DNA from: an uncultured Flavobacteriales bacterium
Lineage (GTDB): Bacteria > Bacteroidota > Bacteroidia > Flavobacteriales_D > Parvicellaceae
NCBI GenBank assembly: GCA_943788755.1
Contig: CALSRM010000002.1
Location: 325,573 to 389,572 of the forward strand
Length of the DNA: 64,000 nucleotides
Reading direction: 5' to 3'
Every line of letters starts with the position of its first letter. Position 1 is the stretch's first letter. The translations under genes and the position numbers were made by a program. Of the stretch, positions 8,743 through 16,606 are shown one piece after another. Under the pieces are notes generated by a model. It had not been told where the DNA came from. It searched no databases and saw only the letters and a list, made by a program, of their open reading frames with translations.

Positions 8743-9117
8743 ATGGATAATTTAACAATTGAAGGATCAGCAAAAACACCAACTGTTGAGTTTGAAGGTG
8801 TAGGTAAACTTTTAATAAAAGGTCGTTCTATACCAGAAAATTCAATAGAATTTTATAAGCCAGTTATTGATTGGATTGGAAAATACGGAGGAGCACCAAA
8901 AGATATTACAGAAGTAAATGTCCAATTAGAGTATTTTAATACAAGTTCTTCTAAGTGTATCTTAGATGTTTTCAAAAAATTGGAAACTTTGTCTGGTACT
9001 GAGGTTAAAGTTAACTGGTATTATGAAGAAGATGATGAAGATATGTTAGAAGCTGGTGAGGATTACCAAGCAATTATAGATCTTCCATTTAAAATGATTG
9101 AAGTAGAAGAGCTTTAG
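8743..9117 (+). CDS. siaC: SiaC family regulatory phosphoprotein (DUF1987)
   Basis: 124 residues, normal family length. The core is FEGVGKLLIKGRSIPENSIEFYKPV by position 40, then QLEYFNTSSSKCILDVFKKL, where T67 aligns with the threonine phosphorylated by SiaB in the Pseudomonas protein (family knowledge), and VNWYYEEDDEDMLEAGEDY near the end. It resembles an anti-sigma-factor-antagonist fold that switches partner according to phosphorylation. It lies 7 nt after siaB and a strong terminator follows at 9141. What SiaC controls in this organism is unknown. Confidence 0.9.
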   Translation: MDNLTIEGSAKTPTVEFEGVGKLLIKGRSIPENSIEFYKPVIDWIGKYGGAPKDITEVNVQLEYFNTSSSKCILDVFKKLETLSGTEVKVNWYYEEDDEDMLEAGEDYQAIIDLPFKMIEVEEL

Positions 9118-9140
9118 TCTTTTGTAAAGATTTACTGAAA

Positions 9141-9184
9141 AGCCGTTTACTGCGAATAATATCGAAGTAAACGGCTTTTTTTTG
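9141..9184 (+). terminator. Rho-independent terminator after siaC
   Basis: A perfect 11-bp stem (agccgtttact / agtaaacggct) followed by eight T residues. It ends 10 nt before the cmk ATG at 9194, so it separates siaB-siaC from cmk-truA and argues against the TTG start at 9182. Confidence 0.88.
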
Positions 9185-9193
9185 ATAAAAAAC

Positions 9194-9886
9194 ATGAAGA
9201 AGATAGTCATAGCCTTAGATGGTCATTCTGCCTGTGGTAAAAGTACCTTGGCAAAGTTTTTAGCAAAGGAATTATCATATGTTTATATTGATTCTGGAGC
9301 TATGTATCGAGCCGTTACGCTTTATTGTTTAAATAATGGAATAATAAATAACGATGCCGATATAAAGAAAGAAGATGTAGTTGAATCCTTGGGAAGAATT
9401 AATATATCATTCAATTATAACAGGACTAGTGGTAATTCAGATACTTTTTTGAACGGGTTAAGAGTAGAAGATGAAATCAGAGAAATGCGTGTATCTAATT
9501 TTGTAAGCGCTATAAGTAAAATTAAAGAAGTTCGAGAAAAACTGGTTGAGTTTCAACAAAATTTGGGAAAGAATAAGAGTGTTGTGATGGATGGAAGGGA
9601 TATTGGAACAGTAGTTTTTCCGGATGCAGAGTTAAAATTGTGGATAACTGCCAAGGTCGATATCAGAGCTGCAAGAAGATATAAAGAATATTTAGAAGGC
9701 GGACATGAGGTTTCGCTGGAAGATGTTATTGAAAATGTAAAGTCAAGAGATTTTAACGATTCTAATCGAAAAGAAAGCCCTTTGGTTAAAGCTGAAGATG
9801 CTATTGAAATTGACAATTCATTTTTGTCTAAACAAGAAACATTTCAAAAAGCTATTAGCCTCGTTAATGAAAAACTCATTTCATAA
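9194..9886 (+). CDS. cmk: Cytidylate kinase
   Basis: Phosphorylates CMP and dCMP to the diphosphates with ATP in the cytoplasm. From ATG 9194 the protein has 230 residues. IVIALDGHSACGKSTLAKFLA is the P-loop, YIDSGAMYRAVTLYCL the CMP-binding start, RDIGTVVFPDAELK the conserved RDIGT block, and WITAKVDIRAARRYKE the lid region. An in-frame TTG at 9182 lies inside the terminator tail and is less likely. Seven nt before truA on the same strand, so the two are probably one operon. Length and motifs are complete. Confidence 0.95.
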   Translation: MKKIVIALDGHSACGKSTLAKFLAKELSYVYIDSGAMYRAVTLYCLNNGIINNDADIKKEDVVESLGRINISFNYNRTSGNSDTFLNGLRVEDEIREMRVSNFVSAISKIKEVREKLVEFQQNLGKNKSVVMDGRDIGTVVFPDAELKLWITAKVDIRAARRYKEYLEGGHEVSLEDVIENVKSRDFNDSNRKESPLVKAEDAIEIDNSFLSKQETFQKAISLVNEKLIS

Positions 9887-9892
9887 GTTTAC

Positions 9893-10636
9893 ATGCGTCT
9901 ATTTGCTGAAATAAGTTATAAAGGAAAACATTATCATGGTTGGCAAAAACAACCCAATGCGATAACTGTTCAGTCTGTTACAGAGAAAGCTTTTAATGTG
10001 ATTCTTAGGGATGCTGAATTTAATTGTACTGGATGTGGTAGAACAGATACTGGAGTTCATGCAAAGCAATTTTACTTCCATTTCGAAACCAACGAGCAGA
10101 TCGAATTGGATAAATTTGTATATAAGGTTAATACACTTCTGCCAGAAGATATCGTTGTGCATCGTTTGATTAAAGTGCCAGAAGGTTCCCATAGTAGGTT
10201 CGACGCAGATTCACGAACATATAAATATTATATCCATCAAAGTAAGAACCCTTTTCTAACAGATATCTCTTATTATAATTCTAGAAAATTGGACCTTGAT
10301 GCTATGAATCAAGCCTGTCCATGGCTTTTTCATTATAATGATTTTACCTCGTTTAGTAAAGTAAATACCGAAACGAAAACAAATAATTGTGTCATTAAAA
10401 AGGCTCAATGGAAGATAGAGGGCGAGTCTATCGTTTTTGAAATAACTGCCAATAGGTTCCTACGGAACATGGTTAGGGCAATTGTTGGCACTATGATCGA
10501 AGTTGGACTTGGAAAGGTTACAATTGATCAGTTTAAAAAAGTTATAGAAAATAAAGATAGAGGGGAAGCAGGGACATCTGTGCCAGGTCACGGGCTATTT
10601 CTTACAAATGTTAGTTATCCATATATTAAGGATTAG
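9893..10636 (+). CDS. truA: tRNA pseudouridine(38-40) synthase TruA
   Basis: Isomerises uridines 38-40 in the anticodon arm of many tRNAs. 247 residues, normal length. The N-terminus is RLFAEISYKGKHYHGWQKQP; the catalytic aspartate is D52 in CGRTDTGVHAKQF; SRFDADSRTYKYYI and ITANRFLRNMVRAIVGTMIEVG are the other conserved blocks. It lies 7 nt after cmk and ends about 70 nt before the convergent DUF2807 gene. Confidence 0.96.
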   Translation: MRLFAEISYKGKHYHGWQKQPNAITVQSVTEKAFNVILRDAEFNCTGCGRTDTGVHAKQFYFHFETNEQIELDKFVYKVNTLLPEDIVVHRLIKVPEGSHSRFDADSRTYKYYIHQSKNPFLTDISYYNSRKLDLDAMNQACPWLFHYNDFTSFSKVNTETKTNNCVIKKAQWKIEGESIVFEITANRFLRNMVRAIVGTMIEVGLGKVTIDQFKKVIENKDRGEAGTSVPGHGLFLTNVSYPYIKD

Positions 10637-10708
10637 TATATTTTATGTTTTTTACCTGATTTATTCCACTTTGCTTTATAATCACTATTTACAAAATAGA
10701 TTTTAATA

Positions 10709-11434
10709 TCATTCAGTTATAACATTGCCTAACCCAATATCTGCTAATATTTTTAAAGTAGGGTTTCCTACGTAGTAAATATTCCCAACATTGAGTAATT
10801 CTACTGCTAGGGTGTTTGTGGGCCCAACGTGTCCATCTCCTGTGCTTTTATTCGAAAAATGGAGATAGGAACTTGTTAAATTGGAAGCGTTAGCAATGCT
10901 GTGTTTTGATTGGTAAATGTAGGTTGAGTCACTAAAGCCAGTGATATTTGCATTAATACTACCCTCTATAAAAACACATTGTAGCTTGTTACAAGAAATG
11001 TTTAAGGTGAATTCACTTATGGAGTTATAGCTGTTTACTTCTAAATTGTCTTGAATAATTTCACCCATGAAAGTAATTTTGCCAGTTCCATGTAGGTTAA
11101 GTGTTTCAATGTTGCCGTAATGAATGGTTACTATATTTTCAATATTTTTATCTCTTATAAAATTACATCTATTTAAGTTTCTAATTTCGACAGCTGTGTC
11201 GATGGAATTTGTTTCGATGAATGAAACAAGGTTGGAATAGGATTCAACTTCAATATAGTTCAAGCTATCCTGCATTAGAATAACATCCGCATCATCAAAT
11301 ATGTTGATCACTGTTTTATTTGGTAATTCCCTTATTTCAGAAACCGTTTTTCCTGCTCCTTTCCAGCAGGATCTATTATTCGGCTTTTTACATCCAATCA
11401 AAAAGACTGCAGATATGAGAATAATCCGGATCAT
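10709..11434 (-). CDS. DUF2807-like lipoprotein
   Basis: 241 residues. The signal peptide ends in a lipobox (VFLIGCKK, Cys15). The rest is a beta-helix-like domain of the DUF2807 (head GIN) type: FDDADVILMQDSLNYIEVES, HYGNIETLNLHGTGKITF and NVGNIYYVGNPTLKI. These are envelope-anchored proteins of unknown function common in Bacteroidota. The start overlaps the end of the PagL-like gene upstream (11431) by four bases, so the two are translationally coupled. Confidence 0.8.
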   Translation of the reverse strand: MIRIILISAVFLIGCKKPNNRSCWKGAGKTVSEIRELPNKTVINIFDDADVILMQDSLNYIEVESYSNLVSFIETNSIDTAVEIRNLNRCNFIRDKNIENIVTIHYGNIETLNLHGTGKITFMGEIIQDNLEVNSYNSISEFTLNISCNKLQCVFIEGSINANITGFSDSTYIYQSKHSIANASNLTSSYLHFSNKSTGDGHVGPTNTLAVELLNVGNIYYVGNPTLKILADIGLGNVITE

Positions 11435-12477
11435 TTTATTCGGTATTTAATGCCAAATTCAAAAGCTTCTGCAGCTGCCCAATGTGATTTCAATTGCAGG
11501 AGAATATGTATTTTATTAATTAATTGATAATGTATCCCAAAGCGATGGTAAATTAAACTTTTCATATTCTGATTAAAGAGGTAAACTCCCATATCGACTG
11601 CAAATGTTAAACGGTCAAAATTTCTTTCATTCCCAATAAATATTCCACTTTGTAAAGGAGAAACGTCTAAAGGGATGTGGGTTCGATGTAAAATTCCAGG
11701 GTTGTAAGTGAAGTCAATTCCTCCTGTGAAATTATTCTTAGCACTTTGAACATAATTAACTCGGTTGCATAAATTGATGATAGGATACTTCTCTCTGAGT
11801 GGACTAGGGTTTTCTCTAATCCCTCCGGAGAATATAACAGCGTACAACCATTTTCTGTCAAGAGCATAATTCGTATTGAATGGTTTTTTTTCTTTCTTTA
11901 AAGATGTTGTTTTTATATAAGAATATCCCATGTTGAATAACAGAAAGTTTATGCCGAGGTTTGGAGTTTGATACGCTCCATTAGAGAAATGACAAACCCC
12001 CACACCTAAGTTGAAATGGTTATTTTCCGATAGTGTAAATTCTTTTTCGGCTCGAAATACAATTTTGGTGTTGATATGACTCCCAATTACTATATTTCTG
12101 TTATTTGTATTCGCATCAAATATTTTTTCGACATAACCTAGACCAATACCTATTTTGAGCCGCATTCCATTTTCTTTTTTGGTTAATGGAAAAGAAGTAA
12201 ATCCATTTAAGCCATATACCAAACCAATAACTTCAGGGTTTCCGGAATTTAATATAGAAGCGGTTAAGCCATAACTGATAGAATCTTTTTTTCTTTTTTC
12301 AATCGAAAACGCTAATCCTATTGATTTTCCTTGGATAAGGTAGTTTAGAGCTGGTTTATGCGGTATAAATTGACCCTGTTCTGAATTGATTTGAAAAGCA
12401 ATGGTTTTTTCATTTTGAGCAAATGAAAAGAAACTTGCGATAATAATAAAAAAACATAATGTTATATTTCTATACAT
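11431..12477 (-). CDS. Acyloxyacyl hydrolase (PagL-like outer-membrane lipid A deacylase)
   Basis: From the ATG at 12477 (MYRNITLCFFIIIASFFSFAQ, a signal peptide) the protein has 348 residues; the longer frame to 12531 has no signal at its start. The PagL-type active-site motif is GVGVCHFSNGAYQTPNLGIN, with His and Ser as in PagL; alternating beta strands (IGIGLGYVEKIF, KIVFRAEKEF, FLLFNMGYSYIK) fit an outer-membrane barrel. PagL removes a 3-O acyl chain from lipid A. The Bacteroidota members are longer than Pseudomonas PagL, with an extra C-terminal half seen here from about residue 190. A paralogue is transcribed divergently from 12535. Confidence 0.75.
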   Translation of the reverse strand: MYRNITLCFFIIIASFFSFAQNEKTIAFQINSEQGQFIPHKPALNYLIQGKSIGLAFSIEKRKKDSISYGLTASILNSGNPEVIGLVYGLNGFTSFPLTKKENGMRLKIGIGLGYVEKIFDANTNNRNIVIGSHINTKIVFRAEKEFTLSENNHFNLGVGVCHFSNGAYQTPNLGINFLLFNMGYSYIKTTSLKKEKKPFNTNYALDRKWLYAVIFSGGIRENPSPLREKYPIINLCNRVNYVQSAKNNFTGGIDFTYNPGILHRTHIPLDVSPLQSGIFIGNERNFDRLTFAVDMGVYLFNQNMKSLIYHRFGIHYQLINKIHILLQLKSHWAAAEAFEFGIKYRIK

Positions 12478-12507
12478 TGACATTACGGTAAAAGTACAAA
12501 TTTGGAA

Positions 12508-12515
12508 TATCTTTG
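12508..12515 (+). promoter_or_regulatory. Candidate -7 element for the 12535 gene
   Basis: TATCTTTG fits TAnnTTTG and lies 20 nt before the TTG start at 12535, in the 57-bp divergent spacer. The -33 box is not clear. Confidence 0.35.
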
Positions 12516-12534
12516 GGCATCTTAAAATCATACT

Positions 12535-13701
12535 TTGTTAAAGATCATTTCATATTATTTAGTCTTTCTTATTCTTCCAATGAATATGAAAGCTCAAAAT
12601 GATACCTCTATTTGCATGAATCAATTCTCTTTTGAAGCTTGCTATTATTATGGGAAATTATTGAAAATCTATGATGTTTTTCCTGAGAGTAAGTCAGCTT
12701 CTGCTTTGGATTTTCGTATTGGACTTTCGACTCATGGGAAAAAATATTGGCACCAACAATACAATTACCCTGATGTGAAATTAACTTTTTCCTATTCAGG
12801 TTATGGAAATAGAAGTGTACTTGGAAACAGTTTATCTATATATCCTAGTATTGGCTCGAATAAAGCATTGGGTCATGCAACGTTTGTAAATTATAACTTA
12901 GGATTGGGTTTAGCTTTTTTCAATAAACCATTTAATGAATTCACTAATCCGACTAATAATGTGATTGGTTCAAGTATTGTAGCTGTTGCAGCTGCTAGAG
13001 TTGTAATTGAGAAAAGGTTGTCTAGAAAGGTGTTAGTAAATCTTGGCGGTTCATTTAGGCATTATTCTGATGGACATATACAAGTGCCTAATGTAGGTGC
13101 GAATTTAATTTACTTAACTTTAGGGTTGAAGTATAAGCCTGTTTATTCTACTAATTATTGTGAATTGGAGGAGTTGAAAATTAACAGAAAGCTGTCTTCT
13201 AAGTTAGAATTGGGGTTCGGTGCTCATGAGATTGAAGGGACGGTTTACCCGCATGGAGGTCCATTATATCCAGTTTATAGTGGTTTGTTTTCTGTTGTCA
13301 AACGGATTAATTATAAACATCAATATTCTGCTGGCCTAAACTATAGTTATTACACCGATTATTTCGATTTTATTAAAGCCCAGCAAGTTTTTTACGATAA
13401 ACAAAAACAACGATCTTCTAAAGTGATTCTTTTTTTAGGTCACGAATGGATATTTAATCACTTATCTATTGAAACGAAATTAGGGGTGAATTTATACTAC
13501 CCATTTAGGAAGAAATTAATAGAAATGGAAATACTAGAAAACCGTTTCATGGATAATTATCTATCTGGACAATTAGGTTTTAATTATTATTATTTTAATT
13601 CTTTTAGTTCAAAAAAGATAAATCCTTATGTTGGATTCTCACTGAGAACAATAGGAGGGAAAGCAGATTTTATTCAATGCAATTTAGGTGTTAAAATCTA
13701 A
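12535..13701 (+). CDS. Acyloxyacyl hydrolase-like (PagL family) paralogue
   Basis: 388 residues from a TTG start, chosen because it gives the only complete signal peptide (LKIISYYLVFLILPMNMKAQ). The active-site segment LGGSFRHYSDGHIQVPNVGAN parallels CHFSNGAYQTPNLGIN in the divergent gene at 11431-12477 and keeps the His-x-Ser pattern. Repeated amphipathic strands fit an outer-membrane barrel. Predicted lipid A or lipid deacylase in the outer membrane; the substrate is inferred from family only. The two paralogues share a 57-bp promoter region. Confidence 0.7.
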   Translation: MLKIISYYLVFLILPMNMKAQNDTSICMNQFSFEACYYYGKLLKIYDVFPESKSASALDFRIGLSTHGKKYWHQQYNYPDVKLTFSYSGYGNRSVLGNSLSIYPSIGSNKALGHATFVNYNLGLGLAFFNKPFNEFTNPTNNVIGSSIVAVAAARVVIEKRLSRKVLVNLGGSFRHYSDGHIQVPNVGANLIYLTLGLKYKPVYSTNYCELEELKINRKLSSKLELGFGAHEIEGTVYPHGGPLYPVYSGLFSVVKRINYKHQYSAGLNYSYYTDYFDFIKAQQVFYDKQKQRSSKVILFLGHEWIFNHLSIETKLGVNLYYPFRKKLIEMEILENRFMDNYLSGQLGFNYYYFNSFSSKKINPYVGFSLRTIGGKADFIQCNLGVKI

Positions 13702-13788
13702 AAACTTTTCGTTCATAGGGTGAACTTTATTTATTTCCTTTTTTTTCAGAAAATGTCATTTATGCCAATGAATTACAGGGTTTTATAA

Positions 13789-14769
13789 TTACAGACTTAT
13801 CTTTAAAACAGTGCCGTTTTCCGTTGAAACATAGAAGAGGTTATTAAAATTATTTATGGAAGTTAGTTGATATTCACTATCGTAATCTACTTCTTTCCAA
13901 GTATCGCCATAATCTACTGAAATAAGCATTGTGTAGTCCGCGATTATTATACCTCTGTTTCCTGAAAATGAAATACCATTGTAGCTGATCCTTTTTGAAA
14001 AAGCTCCTTTCTTTTTTAATATTGTAGTCCAGTTTTTTCCTTGGTTATTGCTTTTGGATACCCCTCCAGTATTGCTTACTACTATTATCGATTGGTCGTC
14101 AAGTTCTTGAATACCAGTAAATACATCATCGGTTAAAGAAAGCTGTTCGAAGCTTCCTGAAAGTGATTTCCCAATGTATCCAAATCCAGCGACGAAAGCA
14201 TTATCTCCTTTTAAGCACGCGCTGCCTATTTCCTGGTGTAAGGTGTCAAAACTCCAACTAATACCATTATCAATAGTTTGATATATAACACCTTTGTTAT
14301 AATCTTCTCCACCAACAAAACATCCTCTACCATTCGAATTAAAAGCGAATTTCTTTATCGCAGGTCTGTTTTGCTCATGAAAAGGCAATTCATTAAACTT
14401 ATACGGGAAATGTGTCCAATTATCTCCACTATCACTTGTAGTTAATAAATAAAGGAAATCACCACCAGCAAAACCTACAGAATCGTTTATAAAAAAGATG
14501 TCATACATGCACCTGGGTTTTGCAACAATGCTCTTGCTCCATGAGCTTCCACCATCAGTTGTTTTGTATATGCACCCTTCAAAATCTCTTTTTCCACCGC
14601 AAGCAAAGCCAATAGAGTCGTTTATGAAAAAGACGCTTCTGATGTAGCTGGCATCTTCAATCTGAAAAGTCTCGATAGAGAGTTTTTCTTTTGCGCTTTT
14701 TTTACAACTATTAAAAATTAGAATCAATAAAAACGTAACGGCTAGTATGTAATAATTGACTTTCTGCAT
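13789..14769 (-). CDS. Ycf48-like beta-propeller lipoprotein
   Basis: 326 residues. Residues 1-22 are a lipoprotein signal (LILIFNSCKK). The rest is built from repeats of two kinds: FFINDSIGFACGG / FFINDSVGFAGGD and KTTDGGSSWSKS / TTSDSGDNWTHF / QTIDNGISWSFD / KSNNQGKNWTTI / VDYGDTWKEV. These are the BNR/Asp-box-type blades of the Ycf48/HCF136-like propeller. In Bacteroidota such proteins are envelope-bound with unknown partners. It is a single gene with no operon neighbours. Confidence 0.8.
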   Translation of the reverse strand: MQKVNYYILAVTFLLILIFNSCKKSAKEKLSIETFQIEDASYIRSVFFINDSIGFACGGKRDFEGCIYKTTDGGSSWSKSIVAKPRCMYDIFFINDSVGFAGGDFLYLLTTSDSGDNWTHFPYKFNELPFHEQNRPAIKKFAFNSNGRGCFVGGEDYNKGVIYQTIDNGISWSFDTLHQEIGSACLKGDNAFVAGFGYIGKSLSGSFEQLSLTDDVFTGIQELDDQSIIVVSNTGGVSKSNNQGKNWTTILKKKGAFSKRISYNGISFSGNRGIIIADYTMLISVDYGDTWKEVDYDSEYQLTSINNFNNLFYVSTENGTVLKISL

Positions 14770-15178
14770 TTTTGTAAAAATAATGAATTAACTATAACTT
14801 TCTGAACCCCGGTAAAATCAGGAGTCTTATTCGATTATTTTATAAGGTAAATGGGATAAGTTTCCTGCTCCATGATTGTTATATGGACTTAGGCTAGTAG
14901 GTTTTTATAATGCAGAGAGAAAAGTGGATAGAAATAACTAAAGGAATAGACTTTGAAGGGTAGTTCTAATAATTCATTCGTATCAAAATTCACAAAGCTT
15001 TTTAGAGACAATGAAAATTTCATTTTTCTATCTGGATAATAATATGAAATTTGAAGTAGTATATGAAAAACTATGCGAAACCCGTTGGGAACAAAGACAA
15101 CAAACAATCTGACTTCGTTAAACTATTTTTAAATAGCGAATCCTATTCAAAAATAGTTACGCCGCGCATCTTATTAAT
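14770..15178. other. Intergenic region, no gene recognised
   Basis: About 400 AT-rich bases between the Ycf48-like gene and mazG. A 72-codon minus-strand frame (14889-15107) and a 46-codon plus-strand frame from 15062 are open but have no recognisable features. I see no tRNA or clear terminator. Confidence 0.45.
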
Positions 15179-15186
15179 TATCTTTG
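15179..15186 (+). promoter_or_regulatory. Candidate -7 promoter element for mazG
   Basis: TATCTTTG matches TAnnTTTG and lies 40 nt before the mazG ATG at 15227. No clean -33 TTG is present at the ideal distance. Confidence 0.4.
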
Positions 15187-15226
15187 TTTTTTCAAAGAAA
15201 TGAATTATTAGAACTCACCTTAAGAT

Positions 15227-15999
15227 ATGAATACAGTGGAACAAAAGTTGAAATCGTTTGAAAGGCTACTCACCATAATGGATAAGTTGCGAGCAGAATG
15301 TCCTTGGGATAAAAAGCAAACATTAGAATCTTTGCGTTACCTAACGATTGAAGAAACCTATGAGTTAGCGGATGCCATTTTGGAAAAGGATATGGAGGAA
15401 ATCAAAGGGGAATTAGGAGATTTGATGCTGCATATGGTGTTTTATTCTAAAATAGCTTCTGAAACTAACGACTTTGATGTTGCGGATGTACTCAATACGG
15501 TATGTGATAAATTAGTGGAACGTCACCCGCATATATATGGAGATGTAGTTGCAGATACAGAAGAAGCGGTAAAATTAAATTGGGAGAAAATTAAATTGAA
15601 AGTTGGTAGAAATCTGTTTTGGAAGGTGTGCCTAAATCTTTACCTGCCATGGTCAAGGCTACTCGTATTCAAGAAAAAGCAAGGGGGGTAGGGTTTGATT
15701 GGGACAACAAAGAGCAAGTATTCGAAAAAGTAAAGGAAGAGTTTTCAGAATTGCATGCAGAAGTTGAATTAAATGATGCGACAGCCATTGAAGACGAATT
15801 TGGAGATGTATTGTTTTCTATGATAAACTATGCTCGTTTCGTTGGTGTTAATCCGGAGATGGCATTGGAAAGAACCAATAAGAAATTTATTAGACGATTT
15901 CAATACTTGGAGACCGAATCAAAAAAAGATGGAAAAGAAATGGGGGAAATGACACTGAATGAAATGGATGAATATTGGAATAAAGCTAAGAAATTATAG
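15227..15999 (+). CDS. mazG: Nucleoside triphosphate pyrophosphohydrolase MazG, with one apparent frameshift
   Basis: Hydrolyses (d)NTPs to monophosphates and pyrophosphate. It has two tandem MazG domains: LRAECPWDKKQTLESLRYLTIEE with EETYELADAI and ELGDLMLHMVFY in the first, and GVGFDWDNKEQVFEKV with EEFSELHAEVE and EDEFGDVLFSMINYAR in the second. The frame breaks at 15610-15612: adding one A to AAA turns LKVGRNLFWKV into LKVGRKSVLEGVPKSLPAMVKA, exactly the family linker between the domains. Both halves are otherwise intact, so a base-call error is more likely than true loss. Corrected length is about 257 residues, normal for Bacteroidota. Confidence 0.9.
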
Positions 16000-16500
16000 C
16001 TAGGTTGCCATGACCATAAGTCCCCACTTTCTTTTCATTCTATATCTCTTGGTTTTAAAGGGCCACATTACAATCCCTAGGCCGATTAGTCCGGCAGATG
16101 GAATAAGGTGTTCCCGATAAAAAATGGGTTTATCTCTATTGATTACAGAGTTGAACGTTGTGATAACAGCAAAGGTAATTCCAGCAATAGGAAATAGCAC
16201 GCTTCCGTTTTTTAGAAATTGCCTTTTATAGGGGGCTATTACAGATGCAATGGAATTATATTTTATCCAGGTAGTGTCAATTAAAATGCTGTCAAATTCT
16301 ATTTCGTTTATTATTCCCAGCTGAATGCTGTCACGGACTTTATAAACAATTGGGGATTTTTTGATATAATAAACGCGTTTGGCGCTTTTTCGTTTTCGCA
16401 GAATTAAAACATTCTCACTTCTCACAGAATCTTGGGCATGGCAAGAAGGTATAGTTAGAAATACTGCGAATAATGATATGATGGTTATTTTTAAAAGCAT
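16000..16500 (-). CDS. Small secreted or membrane protein, unknown function
   Basis: 166 residues, not recognised. The N-terminus is a signal peptide or lipoprotein signal (LLKITIISLFAVFLTIPSCHAQ). Then come a basic stretch (LRKRKSAKRVYYIKK), DSIQLGIINEIEFDSILI, and two hydrophobic segments near the C-terminus (GSVLFPIAGITFAVITTF and LIPSAGLIGLGIVMW) that probably span a membrane. It starts immediately after the mazG stop on the opposite strand (convergent). Many Bacteroidota carry small proteins with this layout and no known role. Confidence 0.6.
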   Translation of the reverse strand: MLLKITIISLFAVFLTIPSCHAQDSVRSENVLILRKRKSAKRVYYIKKSPIVYKVRDSIQLGIINEIEFDSILIDTTWIKYNSIASVIAPYKRQFLKNGSVLFPIAGITFAVITTFNSVINRDKPIFYREHLIPSAGLIGLGIVMWPFKTKRYRMKRKWGLMVMAT

Positions 16501-16606
16501 GTTTGATAATCAAGAACTACATAAAGTTAAGTATTATTTTAACTATTTATGTAATTATTTAGATTGTACATTATTCTACATTAAAATTTTTAATGTACTT
16601 TGTAAT

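Noticed and set aside
9182..9193. TTG start of cmk
   Set aside because: Lies inside the terminator tail; ATG 9194 begins with the usual MKKIVIA.
14889..15107. A 72-codon minus-strand frame in an intergenic gap
   Set aside because: No family resemblance, no good start context, AT-rich composition; probably chance.
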